Position numbers and translations under genes: made by a program. Positions 10,501-18,078 of a DNA stretch of 61,047 bases are shown one piece after another. The stretch comes from Balneolia bacterium. GTDB taxonomy: Bacteria > Bacteroidota > Rhodothermia > Balneolales > Cyclonatronaceae. Under the pieces are notes generated by a model, which did not search any database, was not told the DNA's origin, and worked only from the letters and a program-made list of their open reading frames with translations. Where the stretch lies: the NCBI GenBank assembly GCA_022565795.1, contig JAIUMA010000015.1:1-61047 (forward strand), written 5' to 3'. Position 1 is the stretch's first letter. The number at the start of each line of letters is the position of its first letter.

Positions 10501-10696
10501 CGTTGCCGTATTTTATGGATTGCTTTTTGGCACCTTTCTAACGCTGGCGCTGGTTCCGGCCCTGCTGGTGATTTTCAACTTCGGCAAGCGGCAGGTTATC
10601 GGACTTTTCAGAAGCGAGAAACCAACTCCAGAGGAAATAGAAACCGCCCGAATCGAAATGAGAAAAATTGAATCCCTCAAAAAGGAAGCATTATGA
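7535..10696 (+). CDS. RND efflux permease, AcrB-like, with non-canonical proton-relay residues
   Basis: A 1053-residue inner-membrane pump with the AcrB architecture: TM1 at about 12-30, a large porter loop with TGASPTEVEEGAIAKIEE (about 54-71), TMs at about 335-480, a second porter loop, and TMs to the C-terminus. In AcrB the proton relay uses two adjacent Asp in TM4 (407/408) and Lys940 in TM10. Here the TM4 motif is GILVDYGVVVSENIY, so only D396 is kept and the next residue is Y397. TM10 reads GILINNMFVLLSS, with N926 in the place of the Lys. The second RND permease in this window (14950) keeps all three. The gene sits between adaptor and TolC genes and overlaps the latter by ATGA. Confidence 0.9.
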   Translation: MKELIGYFISYKSVANFTLLLILVMGVLVFSNLRYSFFPEESIRFVNIDIIYTGASPTEVEEGAIAKIEENLKGVSGIERFTSVSENNRGTIEVELLERANPDDVLIDIQNAVDQITTFPSVMDDPVVYKVEVLTDAMTFAISGNQPLTVIKDIAREIENDLLNQPGISKVTIEGYPDEEIEIAVREETLRAFDITFEDISNAVAGSNIELFGGTIRTGREEIQIMANAREYFAQDMGRIVVRATDDGQVVRLSDIARLSNRFEEIPDRRTLNGNRSVNIKVENTVDEDILETVNFLREYIERFNEDREDLRATVINDQADGLEERIQVLSDNAWQGALLVVIVLGIFLNFRLALWVSLQIPISLLGMIIFAGIWGITVNQLSMFGVILVLGILVDYGVVVSENIYQHFERGKDSINAAIDGTIELVAPLMLSFTTTVAAFSFFFFLDGTLGEFFSDISFVVIASNIVALAVGFFLLPALIANSKSLRKDNRPNRLERFFDKVFKKILKGFYAPSLRFGLRYPFVVIISVVGLFIITIGGFRSDIIQTTFFPNIEFDEVSVSLRLPAGTGDEITESILMEIEEATERVNERLTEEANGNSPILYVQRVVGPQPNTGSLQITLTKPEERDYLAFDIAGMIREETGEVPEAENISFGAGDAFGKPISISMIHRFDDLDELRQVKTELMRRMNSEDSIIDVIDNDEIGQRELDISLKPEAELLDFSLQQVIDQVRQGFFGNEIQSIQRGDEEIKVWVRYERDARSSITDLERMRITAPDGNRYFLRDIANINETETVVLINRRDGRREILVEADVASLDIPVPAVIGMIQSRILPELMEDFPFVEYTFEGQARQSRDTAQSAARAGPVILLIMLFMIMLNGRSVSQSIISVLIIPFAIIGVAWGHVISGIPLSIFSMLGVIALIGILINNMFVLLSSFNEKLKAGRGFAASVYTSALSRFKPIMLTAITTAAGLTPLLLGTSIGAQFLKPTAVAVFYGLLFGTFLTLALVPALLVIFNFGKRQVIGLFRSEKPTPEEIETARIEMRKIESLKKEAL

Positions 10697-12069
10697 AATC
10701 AGTAATAACGGGCATCTCATTTTCTTTTGTGATGACAGTTTTTGTTTGGGTGATGCCGTTTGTGCCTTCATCAGGTTTCGTGGCACTGGCACAGTCTGGC
10801 GAAACCCTCACCCTGGAGCAGGCTTTTGAACGTGCGCTGCAAAACAACCATGCAATCCGTATAGAACGGTTTGAGCAGGAACAAAGCAGTAATTCAGTTT
10901 TCAGAGGAAATGCGGGACAGCTACCCGTATTAAGCCTTTCAGGAAGCGCAGAGTTGTCCAGAAACGATGTGGAAATCGAATTAGCTGACTTCGAATCTAA
11001 TGGTGCTGACCCCCGGCGTATCTCCGTAGACGGTGCCGAGTCCCGAACCCTGAGTGCCGGCGTTGAAATGAGCTACACTATTTTCGACGGATTCAGCGGC
11101 AGATACCGCTACCGGCAGCTGCAGGCTCAGGATCGCCTGACCCGGCTCTCGGTACGAATGACTATAGAAAGCACGCTTCTGGAAGTTGCTGAGGCCTATT
11201 TTGGTGTTCTTCAGGCAGAGGAAGAGCTGCGTATTGTTTCAGAAAATCTTGATCTTTCGGAACTGAGACTGCAAACCACCAGAGAAGCGCTCCAGTTTGG
11301 AAACGCCCGCAGACTGGACGTGCTGAACGCAGAAGTGAATCTCAACAACGATCGCATCAGTGTTGAGCAGGCTGAAAACGGACTGCAACAGGCAAATCGC
11401 GCGCTTCTATTTGCGCTTGGAATGGAATTTTCAGACGGAGAGCCGGTATTAACCGACGACTTCACCGTACAGGACGAAATGCCGCTTGACGAACTGCTGC
11501 AAAGCGCGTTAACCAATAACGCCATGGTAAAGCTGGCCGATGAGGAAATCAGCCTGGCTGAGATTCAGCGCAGACTGGAAGGAACGGGACGTTTCCCCAG
11601 CCTTACCGCCAGCGCAAGATACGGCTACGTGCGGCAGGATAACGACGCCGGCAACTTCACCTATCTGGAAGAGCTTGGCTATACGGCCATGCTGAGTCTG
11701 CGCTATGATATATTTGACGGTGGCGTTACGAGACGTTCCGTACAAAATGCCCGGATAGCTGAGAAAAGCAGGGAAGAGAACAAGCAGATGATGCTCAAGC
11801 AAGTCGAAAAAGATCTGCTCAACGCTTTTTCCGATTTCCAGACGCAGCTGCGCCAACTGGATATCGCAAATCTGAACGTAGAAACAGCCGAACTCAACTT
11901 CGAGGATGCAGAAGAGTCCGTCCGTGTTGGCACTATATCGTCTATTGAGCTTCGTGAAGCTCAAATCAATCTTCAGAACGCACGCCTCACTCAAAATGAA
12001 CTTCGGTATGGCCTCAAGCAGCAGGAAATGATATTGCTACTGCTTAGCGGCACCCTGCTTGAGAGCTGA
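10693..12069 (+). CDS. TolC-family outer-membrane channel of the RND pump
   Basis: A 458-residue outer-membrane efflux protein. A signal peptide occupies about residues 1-34 (ends ...SGFVALAQS). The mature chain has the two repeated halves of TolC proteins: LTLEQAFERALQNNHAIRI (about 38-56) and the long helices around 165-235, then DELLQSALTNNAMVKLADEE (about 264-283) and the second helical pair ending near 440. A strand segment YTIFDGFSG is matched by LRYDIFDGG in the second half. The start codon overlaps the stop of the permease (ATGA), so translation is coupled. It is the only TolC-like gene in the window and may also serve the second RND pair at 14950-19167, which lacks one. Confidence 0.9.
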   Translation: MKSVITGISFSFVMTVFVWVMPFVPSSGFVALAQSGETLTLEQAFERALQNNHAIRIERFEQEQSSNSVFRGNAGQLPVLSLSGSAELSRNDVEIELADFESNGADPRRISVDGAESRTLSAGVEMSYTIFDGFSGRYRYRQLQAQDRLTRLSVRMTIESTLLEVAEAYFGVLQAEEELRIVSENLDLSELRLQTTREALQFGNARRLDVLNAEVNLNNDRISVEQAENGLQQANRALLFALGMEFSDGEPVLTDDFTVQDEMPLDELLQSALTNNAMVKLADEEISLAEIQRRLEGTGRFPSLTASARYGYVRQDNDAGNFTYLEELGYTAMLSLRYDIFDGGVTRRSVQNARIAEKSREENKQMMLKQVEKDLLNAFSDFQTQLRQLDIANLNVETAELNFEDAEESVRVGTISSIELREAQINLQNARLTQNELRYGLKQQEMILLLLSGTLLES

Positions 12070-12074
12070 TATCT

Positions 12075-12686
12075 TTACCGGATCATTCCGGAAACGCGCA
12101 GCCATATTTCGTGATGAATGTCTTCGGCCGGCCGGTTTGCATCGATAGTGTGATACCGGCCGTTTTGTTCAGACATATAGTGGTAGCCGTCTCTCACGCG
12201 CTCAAAGAAAGCCCCCCCGGCCCGTTCAATCCGGTCGGGTCCCTTACCGGTACCGTTCTGTCGCTCTAGCGCTTCATCTACGCCGATATCGAGAAAGAAA
12301 GTCACATCGGGCTCCAGACCATGAGCCGCAATTTTATTCAGCTTATTAATTTCGTTAATCGGGAGGCTGCCTCTTCCAAATCCCTGATACGCCACGGTAG
12401 AGTCGTAAAAACGATCGAGTATCACAATCACTTTCTGATCCAGCAGGGGCTTCACACGGGTTGAAACCAGCTCAGACCGGGCTGCGGAAAACAACAGCAG
12501 CTCGGTAACCGGATTCATCGGGATATCGGAGTTCAAAAGAATGCCCCGAATCATTTCAGACAGCTCCGTGCCGCCCGGTTCCCGAAGCACATCGACCGGC
12601 ATTTTTTCACGCTGGAGGCGTTCATGTAGCAGCATAATCTGGGTTGTTTTCCCACAACCATCAATTCCTTCAAAAGAAATCAGCAC
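12075..12686 (-). CDS. tmk: Thymidylate kinase
   Basis: Phosphorylates dTMP to dTDP in the cytoplasm. The 203 residues contain the P-loop FEGIDGCGKTTQ (residues 5-16), the LREPGGT motif (about 35-41) that binds dTMP and holds the DR-type loop, and DRFYDSTVAYQGFGRG (about 96-111). The lid region is around 140-155. The start codon appears to be GTG at 12686, since the conserved beta strand LISFEG begins at once. It converges on the TolC gene with only 5 bp between stops and no clear terminator there. Confidence 0.93.
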   Translation of the reverse strand: MLISFEGIDGCGKTTQIMLLHERLQREKMPVDVLREPGGTELSEMIRGILLNSDIPMNPVTELLLFSAARSELVSTRVKPLLDQKVIVILDRFYDSTVAYQGFGRGSLPINEINKLNKIAAHGLEPDVTFFLDIGVDEALERQNGTGKGPDRIERAGGAFFERVRDGYHYMSEQNGRYHTIDANRPAEDIHHEIWLRVSGMIR

Positions 12687-12756
12687 AATATCAAAACTAA
12701 GCTTAGAACATCCGTAATTTTTAGCCGGTCAACACTTTATGCCCGGCATGGTCCTG

Positions 12757-13398
12757 TTATTCAGGCTCCTTTTTCATAACAATCGCAAGCAGAAAGTACA
12801 GCAAAATTGGTGTGCCGTAAAATGCCATCGAAAGGCCAAACAAAATACGAACAACTGTGGGATCAAACCCAAAATAATCTGCAATACCTCCGCAGACGCC
12901 CAAAAATCTCTTATCCTTCCGGCTACGTCTTAACTGCTTCTTTTTGGTGAAAGCATAAGAATCGTAATTTCCATCCTTTGCAGAAGTCTTTCCATCACTA
13001 TAGGTTTTGTTTGCGCCGGCTGGTCTCACCTTCAGTTTTGGAGCCACAGTTTTGTTCTTTTTCTTATTCCTTTTCCTCTTGCTTATGCCCGACCAGATTA
13101 AAAGTGTAAACAGTGCCAATAGCGACGGACCAATCACATGCTGTGTAAACGAGATATCGGGGCCGGCATCAAGTCCGAGCATCTGAAGCCCGAATAGTAT
13201 GGTAACAACCAGCATCACACCGCCAAAAACCGACAGGGTATTTACCAGCCCGCGATCCCGCGGCTCTTTTTGAGACTCATCACTCTTTACAAAATCCTGA
13301 AAAGCTTTTTCGATATCCTCATGGGTGATATCAAACTCTGTTTCAAGACCGGAGTGGTCAGGCTCGTATGGTGATCTTTGTTCTGTTTTTGACTGCAT
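12757..13398 (-). CDS. PspC-domain membrane protein
   Basis: A 213-residue protein. Two hydrophobic helices lie at about 52-70 and 85-103, followed by a Lys/Arg-rich linker (105-150). The C-terminal 60 residues are a clear PspC domain: RRSRKDKRFLGVCGGIADYF at about 155-174, then DPTVVRILFGLSMAFYG and a final helix. PspC-domain proteins act in envelope-stress sensing, but no PspA or PspB gene is nearby, so a stress role is only inferred. The order here is reversed from enterobacterial PspC, with the domain at the C-terminus behind two extra helices. Confidence 0.8.
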   Translation of the reverse strand: MQSKTEQRSPYEPDHSGLETEFDITHEDIEKAFQDFVKSDESQKEPRDRGLVNTLSVFGGVMLVVTILFGLQMLGLDAGPDISFTQHVIGPSLLALFTLLIWSGISKRKRNKKKNKTVAPKLKVRPAGANKTYSDGKTSAKDGNYDSYAFTKKKQLRRSRKDKRFLGVCGGIADYFGFDPTVVRILFGLSMAFYGTPILLYFLLAIVMKKEPE

Positions 13399-13542
13399 GA
13401 TTGGAATATAAGCCCTTTGGCGATTCTTTTTCTATCAGAAAGCATTGTAGCAGGTTTGGATAAAACCCGATTTCCCCTCCCGTTTTAAAGAGTTCTTACG
13501 AATGGAACCCAAATATGTTGAGCCCTTAATTAGTTTAATTAT

Positions 13543-14112
13543 CTAAATCAGACCAGTCTCGGTAATAATCACATCCAGCGGTATGTCGTGCGGTTCCACC
13601 GGCACTTCAGGAACCAGCATATCGCTAAACAGAAGCCCCGCTTTGAATGCTGAAGTCCGTGCCAGAAACGTATCGTAATATCCTTTTCCGTAGCCAAGAC
13701 GATTTCGATGGCGATCAGCTGCAAGAAGGGGAACAAGGACCAAATCGAACTCTTCAGCTGCAATCAAAGGGCCGGCCGAAGGCTCTTTCACACCCCATCT
13801 GTTTGTCTTCCAGCTTGTGGTTTCATCAACCTTAACGTGGGTTAGCTCACGCGAGGCTAAGTCCATAACTGGCACGGCCACGCGTTTGCCCAACCGAAGG
13901 AGTTCACTTATAATTTCAGACGTATCGGGTTCCCCTCTTTCAGTCATAGCAACATAACAATGAATGGTATCGGAGCCTGCAAGCTTTTCGAGACTCATCA
14001 CCCTTTCAAAAAGGCTCTCGCTCTTCTGTCTAAAACGTTCTTTCGAAAGCTCCATCCTTTTGCCCAGCATCTGCTTACGGAGCTCTTTTTTTCTGATTTT
14101 AATGTCCGACAT
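13543..14112 (-). CDS. 5-formyltetrahydrofolate cyclo-ligase
   Basis: Converts 5-formyl-THF to 5,10-methenyl-THF using ATP. The 189 residues match the family: an N-terminal basic helix with KKELRKQMLGKRMELS (about 8-23), a GEPDTSEII segment, and the C-terminal signature LVPLLAADRHRNRLGYGKG followed by YYD, which binds ATP and folate. In many bacteria the 6S RNA gene sits just upstream of this gene (called ygfA/fau there). I looked for it here and did not find the expected long imperfect hairpin. A cluster of TTAAC motifs sits 26 bp upstream of the start. Confidence 0.92.
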   Translation of the reverse strand: MSDIKIRKKELRKQMLGKRMELSKERFRQKSESLFERVMSLEKLAGSDTIHCYVAMTERGEPDTSEIISELLRLGKRVAVPVMDLASRELTHVKVDETTSWKTNRWGVKEPSAGPLIAAEEFDLVLVPLLAADRHRNRLGYGKGYYDTFLARTSAFKAGLLFSDMLVPEVPVEPHDIPLDVIITETGLI

Positions 14113-14137
14113 TCCCCGATTTCATCCTTTTTTATAC

Positions 14138-14180
14138 GTGTTAACTAAACGAATGATTAACCTTAACACTGCGTTAACAC
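14138..14180. promoter_or_regulatory. TTAAC repeat cluster and 8-bp inverted repeat upstream of the folate cyclo-ligase gene
   Basis: Four TTAAC units start at 14141, 14157, 14163 and 14174. The outer two lie inside a perfect inverted repeat, GTGTTAAC (14138-14145) and GTTAACAC (14173-14180). On the minus strand a TTG-N20-TAATCATT promoter-like pair lies across it. This looks like a protein-binding operator for the gene at 14112; the regulator is unknown. Confidence 0.35.
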
Positions 14181-14275
14181 AAAAACTGTATTTGATTTTA
14201 TTGAACTTACGTAAATAAGTATTAATATTCCGGCAATATAAGTGTTACATTAACTTTAATTTAAGCCCACTGCTA

Positions 14276-14306
14276 TTGACAACAAAAGATTTAGGCCATA
14301 CCTTCG
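14276..14306 (+). promoter_or_regulatory. Putative Bacteroidota-type promoter of the leader and gene at 14498
   Basis: TTG (14276-14278), 20 nt spacing, then TACCTTCG (14299-14306), one base off TAnnTTTG. Predicted start near 14313, leaving a long leader of about 185 nt. Confidence 0.5.
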
Positions 14307-14346
14307 TTATTAAGGTCGTGACAAATTATTAACTGAATTTATAACA

Positions 14347-14409
14347 ATGAGCGAACCATATCACAGTTGTTTTTGCAACTGCAGGAAAAAGGTTACTTCA
14401 TCTGTTTAA
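14347..14409 (+). CDS. Possible 20-residue Cys-rich leader peptide
   Basis: ATG to TAA encodes MSEPYHSCFCNCRKKVTSSV. It lies wholly inside the long leader downstream of the predicted promoter and ends about 90 nt before the gene at 14498. The HSCFCNC cluster could bind a metal or sense cysteine supply. A perfect 6-bp hairpin (14364-14381) sits within it. There is no clear ribosome binding site and the length is near chance, so this is a low-confidence call. Confidence 0.2.
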   Translation: MSEPYHSCFCNCRKKVTSSV

Positions 14410-14487
14410 GCTTTTCAGCCTTTCGAACCTTACAATTTCCAAATTTCGGAATTGTGACTTCATCGGATAGGTTGTAGAGCCTACGAC
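14364..14487 (+). promoter_or_regulatory. Structured 5' leader with three consecutive hairpins
   Basis: Hairpin 1: CAGTTG (14364-14369) with CAACTG (14376-14381). Hairpin 2: ACAATTTC (14432-14439) with GGAATTGT (14448-14455), one G-U pair. Hairpin 3: GTTGTAG (14471-14477) with CTACGAC (14481-14487) around a 3-nt loop, one G-U pair, ending 11 nt before the start codon. None has a T tract, so translational control is more likely than termination. It matches no riboswitch class I can recognise. Confidence 0.4.
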
Positions 14488-14497
14488 AGCCTAACTG

Positions 14498-14887
14498 ATG
14501 AATACTATGAACAGACTATCTATTCTTAACGACGCCAACAAGGCCGAGCTCTACGACTTCACCAACTTGTATGAGCTAAAAAATGCATGCTATAATCTTG
14601 ATATACAAAAGATTATACAGTATGCCAATGAAGCAGAAGCCGATGAGGTTATTTCTCTGCTTCTGGTACTCGAAGGCCATAAGCGTAAAGAGTTTATCGA
14701 TGGCGTGGACATTGATAAACTGGCTGATACCAGCGAAGATCTTCATGCACGCGAGCTGATGCTTTTACTGGACGAACTTTCCGAGCGCAGACGCGAGCTG
14801 TTAATGCGAAAGCTTTCGGATAATGCATTATACAGACTAAGTTCCGTGAAAAAGCACCTTATGAAGAAATCTTCAGGATTTATTTAA
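14498..14887 (+). CDS. Small all-helical protein, MgtE-N/FliG-like repeat pattern, unknown function
   Basis: A 129-residue cytoplasmic protein with no signal or membrane segment. From about residue 35 it shows repeating helical units such as ADEVISLLLVLEGHKRKEFI, LMLLLDELSERRRELLMRKL and DNALYRLSSVKKHL. The spacing and pattern of these units recall the superhelical N-terminal domain of MgtE, also seen in the mgtE gene of this window (25475). The resemblance is by pattern only. An alternative start is the ATG at 14507. Behind it are a strong terminator and before it a structured leader, so it is a single regulated transcript. Function unknown; an adaptor or regulatory role is a guess. Confidence 0.75.
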   Translation: MNTMNRLSILNDANKAELYDFTNLYELKNACYNLDIQKIIQYANEAEADEVISLLLVLEGHKRKEFIDGVDIDKLADTSEDLHARELMLLLDELSERRRELLMRKLSDNALYRLSSVKKHLMKKSSGFI

Positions 14888-14890
14888 ATA

Positions 14891-14925
14891 GAAAAGCCCG
14901 TTTACATACGTAACGGGCTTTTTTA
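14891..14925. terminator. Bidirectional terminator between convergent genes
   Basis: AAAGCCCGTT and AACGGGCTTT form a stem with an additional TAC/GTA pairing and a one-base bulge. It is followed by TTTTTT on the plus strand and by a short T run on the minus strand. It serves the gene at 14498 and the RND permease ending at 14950. Confidence 0.85.
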
Positions 14926-14949
14926 TTTATCTGAATTCAAGAGCCAGGC

Positions 14950-17900
14950 TCAGGACTCTACGGCTACCTGAGATTTTGGCTTCACCTCGAGGTCATAATC
15001 ATCTACGTTAACCTGGCGATTTGCACCTTCCTTCGAGAAGAAAGAGTACATGGCCGGAATCACGTAAAGAGTAAGAATACTCGCAAAAAGCAGTCCACCG
15101 ATAATAGCAATACCCATCGAAACGCGGCTTTCGCTTCCCGCCCCGATTGCAAGCGCAATCGGTAGTACACCAAGAACTGTAGAAAGGCTGGTCATGAGAA
15201 TTGGCCTGAAACGAGCTGCAGCCGCATCCTGTATGGCATCCATCACGCTGAGTCCTGCTTCTTTACGCTGGTTAGCGAACTCAACAATTAGAATCGCGTT
15301 TTTCGTGACCAGACCAATGAGCATAATCATACCGATCTGCGAAAAGATGTTTATGGTCTGTCCGAAGAAGAAGAGCGTCATTAGCGCACCTCCTACCGCA
15401 AGCGGCACCGTAAACAGAATGGTAAAAGGGTCCCGGAAGCTTTCAAACTGAGCGGCGAGAATCAGGTAAATTAGAATGATGGCAAGCATAAACGCGTAAA
15501 GAAGGCTATTTGAGCTTTCCTGAAAGTCACGCGATGTCCCGGTAAGCGACGTTGAAAAGGAATCGTCCAGCGTAGCAGCTGCTACGCGGTCCATGGCATT
15601 AATACCGTCGCCGAGGGAGAATCCGCTGGCCAGACCGGCCGACACGGTAGCAGATACAAATCGATTGAATCTGAATAACTGAGGTGGATTGTTGTCCTCC
15701 CGAATGGTGATGAGGTTATCGAGCTGAATAAGCCTCCCTTCTTCAGAACGCACGTAAAGAGACGCCAGGTCAACCGGCTCGTTTCTGTGCTCCCGAGCCA
15801 TCTGGCCAATCACTTCATACTGCTTACCGTCCATTATGAAAAAGTCAAAACGCTGGCCTGCAAAAGCAAGCTGAAGCGTCTGGGCAATATCCCGAATCGA
15901 GACACCCAGCGCACGGGCTCTGTCTCTGTTAATATCGATGTTGAGCTCGGGTCTGTTAAACTTAAGATCAACGTCCACTACTGAGAATGTTCCATCGGCA
16001 TTTGCAGCATCTATAAACTCCGGCAGCACTTCACGTAGTCGCTCAAAATTAGGCGCCTGTATTACGTACTGAACGGGCAGTCCACCCCGCTGCGCGCGGA
16101 TAGACTGCTCCTGAGTGACAAATCCACGCGCAGCACTATAGTTATTCAGCATTTCAGAAAGCTCATCCGCAAGTTGAAACTGAGACTTATCACGCTCGGC
16201 AGGATCTTTAAGTATGATGTTTAGAAACGCAGAGTTCACCGAACTTGAAGCGCCAAAGCCCGGAGAAGTTACAGAAATGATTGCATCGACCTCTTCAAAA
16301 CGTTCTTGAATAGCCTCGGTCACTTCATCTACGTACGTATCCATAAACTCAAAAGTTGTCCCCTCAGGTCCGGTTGCAAATACGCGCATTCGACTCCGGT
16401 CTTCAAGCGGAGACAGCTCCTGCTGCAGATTCAGTCCGAACCATGCGATCATACCTGCTGTAATCAGTACGATTGCAAAAGCTGCCCAGCGAATCTTCAT
16501 GAATGCTGCAAGAGAGCTGCGATAACCTTTGTTCAGAGCCACAAAAAACGGCTCAGTAGCGCGGTGGATAAAGGACTGCTTTTCACGCTTTTTCAGGATT
16601 TTCGAACAAAGCATGGGTGAGAGCGACAGCGCTACAAACGATGAAATAATGACCGCACCGGCCAGTACCAGACCGAATTCCCTGAATAGTCGCCCCGTTA
16701 AACCTTCAAGAAAAATAACGGGTAGAAACACCGCCACCAGCGCCGTTGTAGTAGAGACAATCGCGAAGAAAATCTCCTTAGAGCCTTTGAGCCCGGCCTC
16801 TATAGGATTCATTCCCATTTCGATTTTGGCGTAGACGTTCTCCATTACAACGATGGCATCATCCACTACCAGACCGATGGCAAGCACCAGCCCGAGCATG
16901 GTTAATACGTTGATGGAGAAGCCCAGGGCAAACATCACAAAGAAGGCCCCGATGAGCGCAATCGGAATTACAATTATTGGTATTAGCGTAGTCCTCCAGT
17001 CCCTTAAAAACATAAATATAATGAGGACCACCAGCCCAAATGCTATGAAGATAGTTTGCCGCACTTCAGCGATTGAGTCCTTGATATACTCGGTTACATC
17101 GAAGCCGATTGCTACACTCACGTCCTCCGGCAAATTCGCCTTAATCGTTTCCAGTCTGTTGTAAAATTCGTCGGCGATGGCAATGTTATTGGCTCCCGGC
17201 TGCGGACGAAGTACGACTCCGACCATCGGGATTCCATCGCGCTTAAGAATGGTACGCTCGTTCTGCGGGCCAATCATGGCGAGACCGATATCCCGGAAGC
17301 GCACGATCTCATCTCCGTCCCGCCTTACAATCATGTTGTTAAACTCTTCGGCCGTGGTCAGACGGCTGAGCGTTCTTACGCTAAGTTCTGTCGTTGAGCC
17401 TTCAATACGTCCCGATGGCAATTCTACGTTTTGCTGTTCGAGCGCACGCTGTACATCAATTGGGGTGAGCCCGTGCGCAGCCAGACGGGAGGGTTCCATC
17501 CACAGTCGCATGGAGTACTCTTTTGCCCCCCATATGTTGACCTCACTAACTCCGGGAATCGTCTCAAATCGTTCTTTAAATTCCGTGGTGGCAAACTCGG
17601 TGAGATCCATCAGATCCCGCATATCCGAACGGACATTCAGAAATATGATGGGGTTACTGTCCGCATCAGCCTTGGATACAATGGGATTATCAACATCAGG
17701 AGGCAGCCTTCTAAGCGAGCGTGACACCCGGTCACGAACGTCGTTGGCAGCCGCTTCCATATCGATTCCAAGATTAAACTCAACCGTAATGGTGCTTCTG
17801 CCCTCACGCGAAACGGAGGTCATGGTTTCAATTCCGGCAATCCCGTTGATTGACTCTTCAAGCGGTTCTGTTATCTGCGACTCAATAATGTCTGCATTCG

Positions 17901-18060
17901 CGCCGGTGTAGTTCGTCGTTACCGTTACAATGGGCGGATCAACAGCGGGATATTCACGAACGCCCAAATAGTTGTAGCCAATTACACCAAATAAAACGAT
18001 GATGATAGACATCACCGTGGCGAGTACAGGCCGTCTGATGCTTAATGATGAAATGCTCAT
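14950..18060 (-). CDS. RND multidrug-type efflux permease (HAE1, AcrB/MexB-like)
   Basis: A 1036-residue inner-membrane pump. It opens with SLSIRRPVLATVMSIIIVLFG (TM1) and YPAVDPPIVTVTTNYTGANA, both hallmark AcrB-family segments. TM4 carries the intact proton-relay pair in GLVVDDAIVVMENVY (near 400) and TM10 carries the Lys in GLVTKNAILIVEFA (near 940). The porter subdomains and hairpin loops have normal length. Downstream of, and co-transcribed with, its adaptor gene (18 bp gap). There is no outer-membrane channel in this operon, so it must borrow one, for example the TolC protein at 10693. Substrates are not predictable. Confidence 0.93.
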   Translation of the reverse strand: MSISSLSIRRPVLATVMSIIIVLFGVIGYNYLGVREYPAVDPPIVTVTTNYTGANADIIESQITEPLEESINGIAGIETMTSVSREGRSTITVEFNLGIDMEAAANDVRDRVSRSLRRLPPDVDNPIVSKADADSNPIIFLNVRSDMRDLMDLTEFATTEFKERFETIPGVSEVNIWGAKEYSMRLWMEPSRLAAHGLTPIDVQRALEQQNVELPSGRIEGSTTELSVRTLSRLTTAEEFNNMIVRRDGDEIVRFRDIGLAMIGPQNERTILKRDGIPMVGVVLRPQPGANNIAIADEFYNRLETIKANLPEDVSVAIGFDVTEYIKDSIAEVRQTIFIAFGLVVLIIFMFLRDWRTTLIPIIVIPIALIGAFFVMFALGFSINVLTMLGLVLAIGLVVDDAIVVMENVYAKIEMGMNPIEAGLKGSKEIFFAIVSTTTALVAVFLPVIFLEGLTGRLFREFGLVLAGAVIISSFVALSLSPMLCSKILKKREKQSFIHRATEPFFVALNKGYRSSLAAFMKIRWAAFAIVLITAGMIAWFGLNLQQELSPLEDRSRMRVFATGPEGTTFEFMDTYVDEVTEAIQERFEEVDAIISVTSPGFGASSSVNSAFLNIILKDPAERDKSQFQLADELSEMLNNYSAARGFVTQEQSIRAQRGGLPVQYVIQAPNFERLREVLPEFIDAANADGTFSVVDVDLKFNRPELNIDINRDRARALGVSIRDIAQTLQLAFAGQRFDFFIMDGKQYEVIGQMAREHRNEPVDLASLYVRSEEGRLIQLDNLITIREDNNPPQLFRFNRFVSATVSAGLASGFSLGDGINAMDRVAAATLDDSFSTSLTGTSRDFQESSNSLLYAFMLAIILIYLILAAQFESFRDPFTILFTVPLAVGGALMTLFFFGQTINIFSQIGMIMLIGLVTKNAILIVEFANQRKEAGLSVMDAIQDAAAARFRPILMTSLSTVLGVLPIALAIGAGSESRVSMGIAIIGGLLFASILTLYVIPAMYSFFSKEGANRQVNVDDYDLEVKPKSQVAVES

Positions 18061-18078
18061 AATACAGATACTCCGGGG

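Noticed and set aside
14113-14340. Possible 6S RNA gene next to the folate cyclo-ligase
   Set aside because: 6S RNA is often beside this gene, but I could not find the expected long imperfect hairpin with a central bubble of about 180 nt.
17177-17911. A 244-residue open frame on the plus strand
   Set aside because: It is antisense inside the RND permease gene, has Ser/Arg/Thr-rich low-complexity content and no family match. It is a frame shadow.
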